DNA from: CAWDVH01 sp963805705
Lineage (GTDB): Bacteria > Actinomycetota > Actinomycetes > Streptosporangiales > Streptosporangiaceae
DNA: 64,000 bases
NCBI GenBank assembly: GCA_963805705.1
Contig: CAWDVH010000001.1
Coordinates: forward strand, 1,860,001 to 1,924,000
Direction: 5' to 3'
The translations under genes and the position numbers were made by a program. Shown here one piece after another: positions 1 through 7,234 of this stretch (positions are counted from its first letter, which is position 1; each line of letters starts with the position of its first letter). The notes below the pieces were generated by a model. It was not told the DNA's origin. It ran no database searches and saw only the letters and a list, made by a program, of their open reading frames with translations.

Positions 1-261
1 AGCTACGCTAGCAGCTATGCGGCCGGGCCGTGGGGCAAAGCGTCCGAACAAGAGCATCATGCGCATCGACTGATGGCTGTCAGCGGTTAGGCCTGCTTGC
101 TAAACGAGTGGTTCCTGCTGGAGTCGCTGATGCAGCAGTTCCGGGTGCCGGGCCTCGGCGACCGCTGACTTTTATCAGGCTCGCGCGCACATCAGCTGGG
201 CGTTGCGGATCTTGGCTATGGCATTGCGCCCGACCGCAGGCGAAGCATCGGCTGACCGGGG

Positions 262-759
262 TCAGCCGGCGGCCAGGGTGCGCTCATACCAGGTGCCTGA
301 CTTACCGCCGAGGTCAGCCGGGCCGGCTGGGCCGGCCGGGACGAACCCGGCCTTGGCCAGCACCTTCTGGGACGCGGCGTTGTCGTGGGAGGTGGCCGCC
401 CGCAGTGTGCGCAGCCCGTGCCGGGCCGCCGCGATCCGGGCCAGCTCCCGGACCGACCTGGTCGCTACGCCGCGGCCCGCGGCCTGCTGCGCGACCCGGT
501 AGCCGAGGTTGGCCGTGCCGTCCTCGAAGTCGTACAGGTTGAACCGGCCCAGGACCGAGCCGTCATCATCGACGAGCACGTAGAAGGCGCAGGTGCCAGC
601 CTCTTGCTCAGCCAGCAGCGCGCTGTGCCGCTCGGGGAACTGGCCGAAGAACTCATCGCCGCGGTCGGAGATCGAGGCAGCGAAGTAGGCGCGGTTCGCC
701 AGCTCGAAGGCCAGGACCGCCGGGGCATGGTCGGCTCGCAGGCGCTGCAATTCGGGCAC
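262..759 (-). CDS. GNAT family N-acetyltransferase
   Basis: A 165-residue protein of RimJ/RimL type. It shows the acetyl-CoA pyrophosphate loop (QQAAGRGVATR, near residue 90) and the typical C-terminal signature of this family (NAASQKVLAKAGF, near residue 142), in which an Asn-bearing helix is followed by the Lys-x-Gly-Phe turn. No signal peptide or membrane segment, so it is cytosolic. Members transfer an acetyl group to protein N-termini, antibiotics or small amines; the substrate cannot be read from the sequence. It stands alone with no operon partner on its strand. The family is secure, the substrate unknown. Confidence 0.85.
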   Translation of the reverse strand: MPELQRLRADHAPAVLAFELANRAYFAASISDRGDEFFGQFPERHSALLAEQEAGTCAFYVLVDDDGSVLGRFNLYDFEDGTANLGYRVAQQAAGRGVATRSVRELARIAAARHGLRTLRAATSHDNAASQKVLAKAGFVPAGPAGPADLGGKSGTWYERTLAAG

Positions 760-1021
760 CGCCCGACTCTATCCAGATGGCACACTGAGGCCCGAGTTTC
801 CGTCCGGCAGGTCTGGCGCGGCCACGTCTTCATCGCCGGTCCCCGCCACGCCCCATCATCGATCCTGGCTAGTGCGCTCGCAGGCCGGCCGGGCTGCGGT
901 CTTCTCGCGGGCCTGATCGAGGTCGTGGGGCAACTCGCTGGGCTGTGATCGCGCCCGGCGGTGCCGACGTGGCCGGCGGGGGTATGGGCTGAAGTATGAC
1001 CGCCTGCGCGGAGGGCTGACC

Positions 1022-1567
1022 ATGGGTGAGGTACTCCTGATCGATTTCGCGACGTGCGCTGCGGTGATCGTGGTGGCTGTCGCCGTCATGGTGATGGTCC
1101 GGCGCCGTCGCCGCGATCAGGCCCGTGCGCTCGATGAGCAGAGGCGCGGGCCTGTCGCAGAGCTGGCTGAGGAGGGGACGTCCGCGCGCGACGTAGCCTG
1201 CGTGCCCGGTTTCAGTCGTGACACCAGGGAGCGAGATCTCGGCCCAGATATGCCGGCCGTCCCGGAACAGGCCCCGGAGTCACGTGTCCCGGAGTCACAG
1301 GCCCCGGAGTCACAGGTCCCGGAGTCACGGGCCCCGGAACAGGGCCCGGACCAAGCCCCGGAGTCACAGGTCAGCGGGGCAGCTGACCCGGATCTTGAGT
1401 CAGGCACTCTGAGCGCGCAGGCGGAAGAGCCCGAGGCAGCCGCCGGCCCGAGTACCGCCGGCGAGCGCATAGGCGCCTATTACGAAGGCTATTACGACGA
1501 GGCCGACCGGCCCGTGGCTGGCTATCTCGCCGCCCGCGGCTGGCCCGAAGAGCACGACACCCGGTGA
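1022..1567 (+). CDS. Membrane-anchored protein with Pro-Glu-Ser pentapeptide repeats, unknown function
   Basis: 181 residues. An N-terminal hydrophobic segment (about residues 4-28) is followed by a basic stop-transfer run (RRRRRDQ), so it is predicted to be a single-pass protein with a cytosolic tail. The middle (about residues 81-117) is built of PES[QR][AV] pentapeptides, encoded by a 15-bp tandem repeat. The C-terminus has a Tyr-rich stretch (GAYYEGYYDEADRP) and an acidic character. The start is supported by GGAGGG six bases upstream of ATG. I recognise no catalytic domain. It could be a spacer or scaffold protein; the repeat length probably varies between strains. Confidence 0.6.
   Translation: MGEVLLIDFATCAAVIVVAVAVMVMVRRRRRDQARALDEQRRGPVAELAEEGTSARDVACVPGFSRDTRERDLGPDMPAVPEQAPESRVPESQAPESQVPESRAPEQGPDQAPESQVSGAADPDLESGTLSAQAEEPEAAAGPSTAGERIGAYYEGYYDEADRPVAGYLAARGWPEEHDTR
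1262..1372 (+). repeat. 15-bp minisatellite coding PES[QR][AV] pentapeptides
   Basis: Units of about 15 bp (CCGGAGTCACAGGYC) are repeated in frame within the membrane-protein gene: four adjacent full units at 1274-1333 and a further one at 1358-1372, with two degenerate PEQ-type units between or before them. The high identity between units at DNA level suggests recent expansion by slippage or recombination. Confidence 0.85.
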
Positions 1568-1716
1568 CCTCGGCCGCTACTCCAGGCCGGCGCACGGCAG
1601 CAGCCCGCGCATCGCCAGTTCCGCTCGCAGCCACCCCCGCCGGGAGTCCTGCCCGTGACGGTGATCGGGTACGGGCCGCCCCGCGGGCCTTCCGCCGTTC
1701 AGGTAGCGCGCCTACG

Positions 1717-3150
1717 TCAGGTTTCCGGGATGGCGACGCCGGGTTGAGTCTTGGCCAGCACCCGCTCGGCCGCGGCAACGACGTCATCGGCACCGGTGAT
1801 GTCGTCGAGGGTACGTCCCGAGGGCTCGGGGAGAACGAGCGTGAGCAGTGCCCCGAGCACGGCGACTCCCGCGGTCAGCAGCAGCGTGCGGCGCAGGCCC
1901 AGGGATGTCTGCAGGACAGGGAAGAGGAAGACTCCGATGAACGCCCCGAGCTTGCCGATCCCGGCCGAGATGCCGTGGCCGGTGGCTCGCATCGCCACCG
2001 GGTACAGCTCGGCCGGCATCACGAACGTGGTCATGTTCGGCCCGAACTCGGTGAAGAAGTAGCTGATCCCGTAGGCCAGCATGAACGGCAGCACGGCGGT
2101 CGTCATACCGGGCACCAGCGCGATAACGGCGAAGCACAGCCCCATCACCGCAAAGCCCATGAGCTGCAGCCGCCGGTGCCCGATCCGGTCCATGCGGGCG
2201 ATCGCGAGGGCGTAGCCGGGAACTGCCGCCACGACGAAGATGGCCAGCTGGATGGCGATCTTCGTCATCGTCGTGGAATGCGGGGAGATCAGCCCGATGA
2301 TCTGCGGGGTGGAGATGGTGTTGCCGTAGTAGGCGTAGTCGAGCAGGAACCAGCAGCCAGCCGTTCCGGCCAGCATGATCAGGTACTTGCGGTTGGTCAG
2401 GAACGCCCGCAGCCCCATCTGGTGCTGCGCGACGGCCGTCGATGCGCCGCCTTGCACCGTGCCCGCGGTGAACTGCGACATCTGGCTGGCCGCCGCGTCG
2501 GCGCGCCCTTGCACCTGAGCCAGGTAACGCGGGGACTCAGGCATCCGCCGCCGCAGGTAGACAACGGCAGCCGCCGGGACCGCGCCGAGGCCGAGCAGCA
2601 CCCGCCAGGCCACCTCGGAGGAGGCGCCGGCCCCGAGCAGGCTGAGTGCGATCAGCGGCCCGATGATGAGGCCCAGCGCCTGGGTCGAGAAGACCAGGCC
2701 AACCATCCGGCCCCGGTCCTTGGCGTTGGCGTACTCGGTCATCAGGACGGCACTGACCGGATAGTCGCCCCCGACGCCCAGGCCCAGCAGGAAGCGGAAG
2801 GCGATCAGTACCCAGAACGAGGGCGCCAGCGCGGAACCGAGCGCGGCTACCACCATGATCGCCGCTACCAGCCAGTAGACGTGCTTGCGGCCGACGAGAT
2901 CGGCCACCCTCCCGAACACGAACGCGCCGATGAACGCGGCGCCCAGCATCGTCGAGTTCAGCAGGGCCAGCCGGCCCGAACTCAGATGCCACGACTGCGT
3001 GATGAGCGTCGAGGCGATCCCGATGACGAACAGGTCGTACGCGTCGGTGAAGAAGCCCATCCCCGATACCAGCGCCGCGCGCAGGTGAAACCTGCTCATC
3101 GGGGCCTCGTCCAGCTCGGCGATCAAGTCTCCAGACCGGGTATCAGCCAC
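1717..3150 (-). CDS. MFS transporter, probable phosphate:H+ symporter (PHS) type
   Basis: 477 residues with about 12 predicted membrane helices. The N-terminal signature GMGFFTDAYDLFVIG and the loop 2-3 motif GRVADLVGRK are those of the PHS (phosphate:H+ symporter, Pho84-like) branch of the major facilitator superfamily; the sugar-porter-like RRRMPESPRYL follows helix 6. It would import inorganic phosphate across the cytoplasmic membrane with protons. The GTG start has GGAGG about 8 bases upstream. The upstream region on this strand holds a PHO box, a TATGAT -10 element and a dyad, so control by the PhoR-PhoP phosphate-starvation system is likely, which supports the substrate guess. Neighbouring acid phosphatase fits phosphate scavenging. 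Confidence 0.82.
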   Translation of the reverse strand: MADTRSGDLIAELDEAPMSRFHLRAALVSGMGFFTDAYDLFVIGIASTLITQSWHLSSGRLALLNSTMLGAAFIGAFVFGRVADLVGRKHVYWLVAAIMVVAALGSALAPSFWVLIAFRFLLGLGVGGDYPVSAVLMTEYANAKDRGRMVGLVFSTQALGLIIGPLIALSLLGAGASSEVAWRVLLGLGAVPAAAVVYLRRRMPESPRYLAQVQGRADAAASQMSQFTAGTVQGGASTAVAQHQMGLRAFLTNRKYLIMLAGTAGCWFLLDYAYYGNTISTPQIIGLISPHSTTMTKIAIQLAIFVVAAVPGYALAIARMDRIGHRRLQLMGFAVMGLCFAVIALVPGMTTAVLPFMLAYGISYFFTEFGPNMTTFVMPAELYPVAMRATGHGISAGIGKLGAFIGVFLFPVLQTSLGLRRTLLLTAGVAVLGALLTLVLPEPSGRTLDDITGADDVVAAAERVLAKTQPGVAIPET

Positions 3151-3220
3151 CGGCGTTCCTCCCCGTCTCGCGCAGCCGCTCAGCCCGCAACCGCCAGCGA
3201 CAGGGGCCTATCGCAGCGCG

Positions 3221-3226
3221 ATCATA
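3221..3226 (-). promoter_or_regulatory. -10 element (TATGAT) of the MFS gene
   Basis: Read on the minus strand, TATGAT matches TATAAT at 5 of 6 positions, about 70 bases upstream of the GTG start. No good -35 lies 16-18 bases further up (TTTCGC or similar), as expected for a promoter that needs an activator such as PhoP. Confidence 0.45.
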
Positions 3227-3252
3227 ATTTCGGCGTCTGGGTAGCGAAATTA
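3225..3252. promoter_or_regulatory. Inverted repeat overlying the MFS core promoter (candidate repressor operator)
   Basis: Perfect 8-bp arms TAATTTCG and CGAAATTA are separated by 12 bases. The dyad covers the space between the candidate -35 and -10 elements, the usual place for a repressor. The arms are A+T-rich in a roughly 70% G+C region, so chance is unlikely. The binding protein is not identified. Confidence 0.6.
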
Positions 3253-3279
3253 CATCGCTCAGACGACTTTCTGCCGACT

Positions 3280-3301
3280 TGCAAATGAACAGAAAGTGAA
3301 C
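3280..3301 (-). promoter_or_regulatory. PHO box (two 11-nt direct repeat units)
   Basis: On the minus strand two contiguous 11-nt units read GTTCACTTTCT and GTTCATTTGCA. Established knowledge: Streptomyces PhoP binds direct repeats of 11 nt beginning with GTTCAC. The box lies about 55-80 bases upstream of the TATGAT -10 element and about 130 bases upstream of the PHS-type transporter start, oriented toward it. Confidence 0.7.
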
Positions 3302-3338
3302 AGCAGGCGGGCCGGGTCAGCTGGCTCTCACCTCGGCC

Positions 3339-3376
3339 CGGCCACGCCGATGCACGCCGGCCACGCCGGCGCACGC
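3339..3376. repeat. 19-bp tandem repeat, two units
   Basis: Two consecutive 19-bp units (CGGCCACGCCGATGCACGC and a copy with two mismatches). It lies between the transporter promoter and the acid phosphatase stop, followed at 3381-3402 by a G+C-rich imperfect inverted repeat that may end transcription of the acid phosphatase gene. Confidence 0.55.
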
Positions 3377-3438
3377 CGAAGCCCGCCCGCGCGGGCGCGG
3401 GCAGCTTCCGGCCGGGCGGCCGCGGCTCGGGAATGCGG

Positions 3439-4224
3439 CTAGGGGATGAAGTACATCGGGTTGGGCATCTTGACCGCGCGGTCGGCGAAGCCGCCTTTCA
3501 GGTCGCTGAACTGGTCGCCCATGTTGGCGAGGATGTCGAAGCCCTCCCCGGTGATGTGCTCACGGGTCAGGGACTTGTACTGGATGGTGGTACAGCTCGT
3601 CCCGCACGTCAGGTACGCAGGCGGGCTGCTCGGCCGCAGGAACAGGTGCGCTTTGTTGGCCGGGGGCGCGTACCACGCGGCCAGGTTCTTGCGCGTGAGG
3701 GCCCGCTGGCTGTCGGGCCGGCCGGTGATCCAGAACACCGTGATCCCGTGGCTGGCGGCCCAGTCCGCCAGGGCAGGCATGCCGAAGACCGCCGGCAGCG
3801 TGTGGGAGGCCAGGTAGGCGTCGTCGGAGGCGACCGTGAAGCCGAAGCTCTGGGAAACCTCGTAGCCGTAGGTCAGCAGGCTCGTGTCGTCGATGTCCAG
3901 GACCAGGGCCGGCTTGCCGCCGTGCCCTGGATGGCTGAGCCGGGCCCGCAGGTAACGCCGCGTCCGGGCGGTGATGCCGTCGGTCTGCCGGGCGTAGTTC
4001 GACTGCGGTGAGGCGACACCGGTCCCGGCCGGGTCGCCGTAGTACGCCTGGATGCGCAGTGCCACCAGGCCGAGGTTGGGGATATCGCGGTCGCTGCGCG
4101 GCGCGGGAGGACCGCTGCGGCCGCTGGCCACCCCGCTGCCGACCAGGCCGACGGCACCGGCCGCCATGGCCGCCACCGCGGCCAGCGCGTACAGGCGCTT
4201 ACGGAAAGCCGGTCTGGTCATCAT
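3439..4224 (-). CDS. Secreted HAD-superfamily acid phosphatase (subfamily IIIB type)
   Basis: 261 residues with an N-terminal signal sequence (basic start, then about 20 Ala/Val/Leu residues). The HAD motifs are in order: motif I LVLDIDDTSLL with the nucleophilic Asp and the +2 Asp, motif II FWITGRPDSQR, and the C-terminal acidic motif MGDQFSDLKGG. This arrangement is that of class B/vegetative-storage-protein-like acid phosphatases, which release phosphate from monoesters outside the membrane. GGAGG lies 4-7 bases before tandem ATG codons. It lies upstream of the PHS transporter on the same strand but with an internal PHO-box promoter between, so the two are probably separate units of one phosphate-scavenging function. 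Confidence 0.85.
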   Translation of the reverse strand: MMTRPAFRKRLYALAAVAAMAAGAVGLVGSGVASGRSGPPAPRSDRDIPNLGLVALRIQAYYGDPAGTGVASPQSNYARQTDGITARTRRYLRARLSHPGHGGKPALVLDIDDTSLLTYGYEVSQSFGFTVASDDAYLASHTLPAVFGMPALADWAASHGITVFWITGRPDSQRALTRKNLAAWYAPPANKAHLFLRPSSPPAYLTCGTSCTTIQYKSLTREHITGEGFDILANMGDQFSDLKGGFADRAVKMPNPMYFIP

Positions 4225-4398
4225 CGGGCCTCCTGCTCAGAGAGCTGCATTAGCGGCGCGGCCGACCCCTGTTCGCCAGCGAAGCGCCAGCTCACCAAGA
4301 TCGCAGGCCGCTGCCCACGTTGGCACAGCACCTGATGACCGTCAAGAGACGGCCAGGCACCCGCCCCACGGCGCGGCCGCCCGCCTGACTGGCTCGCG

Positions 4399-5070
4399 TC
4401 AGCGCGCGGCGTGCGTGCGGACGTCCGGGACCGAGGTCGCGTTCGCGCTCACGGCGGCCAGCCGCAGGAACGCCGCGGACCGCCCGAAGATCTCCCCGAT
4501 GGTGTGGCCCGCTAGCTGGCCACGGTACGCCCGGTACCGCGTCATCTCCCACGCCTGCCCGCGCAGCGGGAGCGATACCAGCTCCGGCTCGGGCACCGGC
4601 ATCCACGTCCAGGCCGTGACGCGGCTATCGCCAGAACCGGGATGCGCCGGCCCCGGCTGGATGAAGTCAGCGTAATCGACGTCGCTGGCCGCCTGGTTGC
4701 GCACGAAGCGCAGCCCGGCCATGGTTCCCTCGGTCAGCTGGCGTTCGGCGGGAGCCTGGGCCGCCAGGACGCCGTCGTAGGCCGCCGGGTGATAGCGCAC
4801 TAGCGTGCCATCAACGATGGTTGTCCACCAGACTGCCTCGCTGACCAGCGCAAACGCACGCGCCCGGTCCCCTGCCCCGGCCCGGCCCAGGCGGCCTGTC
4901 GCCTCGCGCATCGCGGCAATAGACCAGTCGAGCGCGCTCACCCCGGCCGACCGGTCTGAGGCATTCTCGCGGTTCCATGCGACCCGGCAGCGAGCCGAAC
5001 AGAACCGGGCATGCTCGCGGCGCGGCGCGAACAAGGCGCCGCACTGCTCGCACTTCCGGGTATCAGTCAT
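4399..5070 (-). CDS. Zinc-ribbon protein of unknown function
   Basis: 223 residues. The N-terminus carries a four-Cys zinc site, CEQC then FCSARCRVAWNRE (Cys8, Cys11, Cys27, Cys31), as in small treble-clef/FCS-like fingers found in actinobacterial proteins. The rest (about residues 45-215) is a soluble alpha-rich domain with several Trp residues that I do not recognise. The start lies 7 bases from a perfect palindrome, so expression is probably controlled by a protein binding there, perhaps itself. DNA binding is an inference from the zinc finger only. Confidence 0.65.
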   Translation of the reverse strand: MTDTRKCEQCGALFAPRREHARFCSARCRVAWNRENASDRSAGVSALDWSIAAMREATGRLGRAGAGDRARAFALVSEAVWWTTIVDGTLVRYHPAAYDGVLAAQAPAERQLTEGTMAGLRFVRNQAASDVDYADFIQPGPAHPGSGDSRVTAWTWMPVPEPELVSLPLRGQAWEMTRYRAYRGQLAGHTIGEIFGRSAAFLRLAAVSANATSVPDVRTHAAR

Positions 5071-5077
5071 CTCCCCA

Positions 5078-5091
5078 TGTTACGCGTAACA
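5078..5091. promoter_or_regulatory. Perfect 14-bp palindrome TGTTACGCGTAACA
   Basis: The palindrome lies just upstream of the ATG of the zinc-ribbon gene and downstream of the XRE regulator stop. Its position over the ribosome-binding or transcription start zone suggests an operator. No second copy was noticed in the window. Confidence 0.55.
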
Positions 5092-5102
5092 CGCAGGCCC
5101 AG

Positions 5103-5124
5103 TGACCCTCGCGTGACCCTCGCG
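5103..5124. repeat. 11-bp direct repeat (TGACCCTCGCG x2)
   Basis: Two exact adjacent copies in the short gap between the XRE regulator and the zinc-ribbon gene. The 11-nt period recalls PhoP-type boxes, but the unit does not match GTTCAC, so I do not call it one. Confidence 0.5.
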
Positions 5125-5135
5125 CGAAATCGCGC

Positions 5136-5786
5136 TCAGGCGCGGCCCGGCTCGGCGTGCACGACCACCCACACGGCGCGGACTTCGCCGGCTGAGGTAT
5201 TCCAGTACTCATGCGGGGTGGATGAGTCGAAGGCGATCGAGTCCCCCGGGCCGAGGTCATAACTCTCGAATCCCACGTTCGCCTGCAGCCTGCCGCTCGT
5301 GACCAGGCCGTATTCGTAGCCGTCATGACGCAGCGGGCGCCTGGCGTCGGTCGAGTGGCCGCCCGGCTGGTAGACGACCTCGAGGAAGTCGACCCGGTCG
5401 TCGGCCCTGGGCGTCAGCCGTTCCCAGCGGACGCCGCTGGCCAGGTCGATGGCCTGCCTGGATACGGCCCGCTGCACGACGCCATGACCAGTCTGCTCCG
5501 CCCCCTGGCGGTGGCTGGCCGACTCTCCGGCTGCGGCCGGGCCGACGGCGCCCGGCACGCTCCCCGGCGGCACGCCGAAGAGGAAGTCGATGGATGTCCG
5601 CAGCTCAGTGGCGAGCGCGTAGAGCATGCCCACGGAAGGCGCCGACAGCCCGCGCTCGATCTGCGAGATCAGGCTGGCCGAGCAGCTGACCCGCCGCGCC
5701 AGCTCGCGGGCCGAGAGCCCGCGCTCCTCGCGGACCCGGCGCAGCCGCGGCCCGAGCTCGGTGCCCGGATGCCAGGCGTCGGGCAT
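5136..5786 (-). CDS. XRE-family regulator with C-terminal cupin domain
   Basis: 216 residues from the ATG at 5786; a GTG at 5825 would add 13 residues. An N-terminal helix-turn-helix (LRRVREERGLSARELARRV, then SLISQIERGLSAPSV) is followed after a linker by a cupin sensor domain (about residues 125-213: DDRVDFLEVVYQPGG, the glycine turn, then GDSIAFDSSTPHEYWN). Regulators of this design (PuuR/SutR-like) bind a small ligand in the cupin and control adjacent catabolic or transport genes. It is divergent from the M24 hydrolase operon, and two TGTACA boxes lie in the shared intergenic region, so it is the likely local regulator of that operon. Confidence 0.85.
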   Translation of the reverse strand: MPDAWHPGTELGPRLRRVREERGLSARELARRVSCSASLISQIERGLSAPSVGMLYALATELRTSIDFLFGVPPGSVPGAVGPAAAGESASHRQGAEQTGHGVVQRAVSRQAIDLASGVRWERLTPRADDRVDFLEVVYQPGGHSTDARRPLRHDGYEYGLVTSGRLQANVGFESYDLGPGDSIAFDSSTPHEYWNTSAGEVRAVWVVVHAEPGRA

Positions 5787-5864
5787 CTCAGGTTCGCCGC
5801 CGGTCCGGCATAGCCCGTGAACCACCTTCCGCTGACTGCGCTGCCACCCCAGCCGGCTCAGCTC

Positions 5865-5906
5865 TTGACAGCCACACTGTACATAGGCGTTGAATCAGAC
5901 TGTACA
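5865..5906 (+). promoter_or_regulatory. Candidate promoter with paired TGTACA boxes upstream of the catabolic operon
   Basis: TTGACA at 5865-5870 could be a -35; TTGAAT at 5890-5895 is a weak -10 at 19-base spacing. ACTGTACA occurs exactly twice, at 5876-5883 and 5899-5906, each containing the palindrome TGTACA, 23 bases apart. They flank the -10 candidate, the classic layout for repression, probably by the divergent XRE-cupin protein. Confidence 0.45.
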
Positions 5907-5970
5907 CGCGGCGTGAGCTGCCTCCGGGTGACCTGGCCCGCGGCTGCCCGCCGCCACCCTAGGAGGCCAC

Positions 5971-7221
5971 GTGGCCACTCCCGCTCTTGCCGTCGCTCCG
6001 GCGCCCGGCCGGATGGGCGTCGATTTCGAGGAGCGGGTGGATTTCGCCCGCCTCCGCGCGTACCGGCTGGGCCGGGCCAGGGAGGCTCTTGAGGCCTCCG
6101 GCCTGGGGGCCCTGCTGGTCTTCGACAACAACAACATCCGCTACCTGACCGGGGTGGCCATCGGGGAGTGGACCCGCGACAAGCTGTGCCGGTACGCGGT
6201 CTACACCCGCACGGGCGAACTATTCCTCTGGGACTTCGGGTCGGCGGCGGTGCATCACCGGCTGTACTGCCCGTGGCTCAAGCCCGAGAACTGCATGGCC
6301 TCCTACAGCACCATGCGCGGCGCCGCGCCGCCGGATGCCGACCTGGTGCGGCGCTGCGTCGAGGAGATCGCCGGGCGCCTCGCGGACGCTGGCGTGGCCG
6401 GGGAACCGGTCGGGGTCGACTTCACCGAGCTGCCGGTGCTGTTCGAGCTGCAGCGCCAGGGCGTGGACGTGCGGGACGGGCAGCAGGTGATGCTGGATGC
6501 GCGGCAGCTGAAATCCCGTGATGAGGTCACGCTGCTGTCCACGGCGGCGGCCATGGTCGACGGGGTGTACCAGGACATCACCGACGTGCTGAAACCGGGT
6601 ATCAGGGAGAACGAGATCGTGGCGCTGGCCAGCAAGAGGCTGTACGAGATGGGCTCCGACGACGTGGAGTCGATCAACGCGGTCTCCGGCGAGCGGTGCA
6701 ACCCGCATCCGCATAATTTCTCCGACCGGATGATCAGGCCGGGGGAGCAGGCATTCTTCGACATCATGCATTCGTTTAACGGGTACCGGACCTGTTATTA
6801 CCGGACGTTCAGCGTCGGCCGGTCCAGTCAGGTGCAGCGGGATGCCTACCGACGGGCCAGGGACTGGATGGAGGCGGCGCTGGCGCTGATCCGGCCGGGG
6901 GTGTCCACCGACCAGGTGGCCCGCCTCTGGCCGACGGCCGGCGACATCGGGCTGGCGGATGAGAAGACCGCGTTCGGACTGCAGTTCGGGCACGGGCTGG
7001 GCCTGGCCCTGCACGAGCGGCCGATCATCAGCCGGCTGACCTCGCTGGATGCCCCGGTCGAGATCCAGCAGGGCATGGTGTTCGCGCTGGAGACCTACTG
7101 CCCGGCCGCGGACGGGATCTCGGCCGCCCGCCTCGAGGAAGAGGTGGTGGTCACCGCCGACGGCGTGGAGATCATCACCAGGTTCCCCTCCGAGGAACTC
7201 TTCGTCACCAACCCCTACTGA
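5971..7221 (+). CDS. M24-family (creatinase/aminopeptidase P-like) hydrolase with altered metal site
   Basis: 416 residues, an N-terminal creatinase-like domain (to about 170) and the C-terminal pita-bread fold. The usual metal ligands are only partly present: Asp264 (FFDIMHSF), His341 (FGHGLG), Glu374 and Glu389 remain, but the second Asp is Cys275 (GYRTCYYRTF). The active-site His348 (HERP) is kept. Creatinase and the DMSP lyase DddP show that this fold can act on non-peptide substrates, with altered or no metal. GTG start with a strong AGGAGG four bases upstream. First gene of an apparent operon with the E1 genes, so a catabolic hydrolase or lyase is more likely than a peptidase. Confidence 0.8.
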   Translation: MATPALAVAPAPGRMGVDFEERVDFARLRAYRLGRAREALEASGLGALLVFDNNNIRYLTGVAIGEWTRDKLCRYAVYTRTGELFLWDFGSAAVHHRLYCPWLKPENCMASYSTMRGAAPPDADLVRRCVEEIAGRLADAGVAGEPVGVDFTELPVLFELQRQGVDVRDGQQVMLDARQLKSRDEVTLLSTAAAMVDGVYQDITDVLKPGIRENEIVALASKRLYEMGSDDVESINAVSGERCNPHPHNFSDRMIRPGEQAFFDIMHSFNGYRTCYYRTFSVGRSSQVQRDAYRRARDWMEAALALIRPGVSTDQVARLWPTAGDIGLADEKTAFGLQFGHGLGLALHERPIISRLTSLDAPVEIQQGMVFALETYCPAADGISAARLEEEVVVTADGVEIITRFPSEELFVTNPY

Positions 7222-7234
7222 GGTGCCAGCCATC

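Noticed and set aside
1..90. Open frame at the left edge ending in TAG at 88-90
   Set aside because: Could be the end of a gene outside the window, but 29 codons show no family feature, so I do not call it.
1564..3288. Long plus-strand open frame opposite the MFS gene
   Set aside because: Antisense shadow typical of high G+C DNA; the encoded sequence is Arg/Gly/Gln/His-rich without domains, while the minus strand encodes a clear transporter.
4271..4296. GTTCGCC and GCTCACC near the acid phosphatase start, PHO-box-like
   Set aside because: Spacing is 19 bases, not 11 or 22, and the units are poor matches, so not a PHO box.
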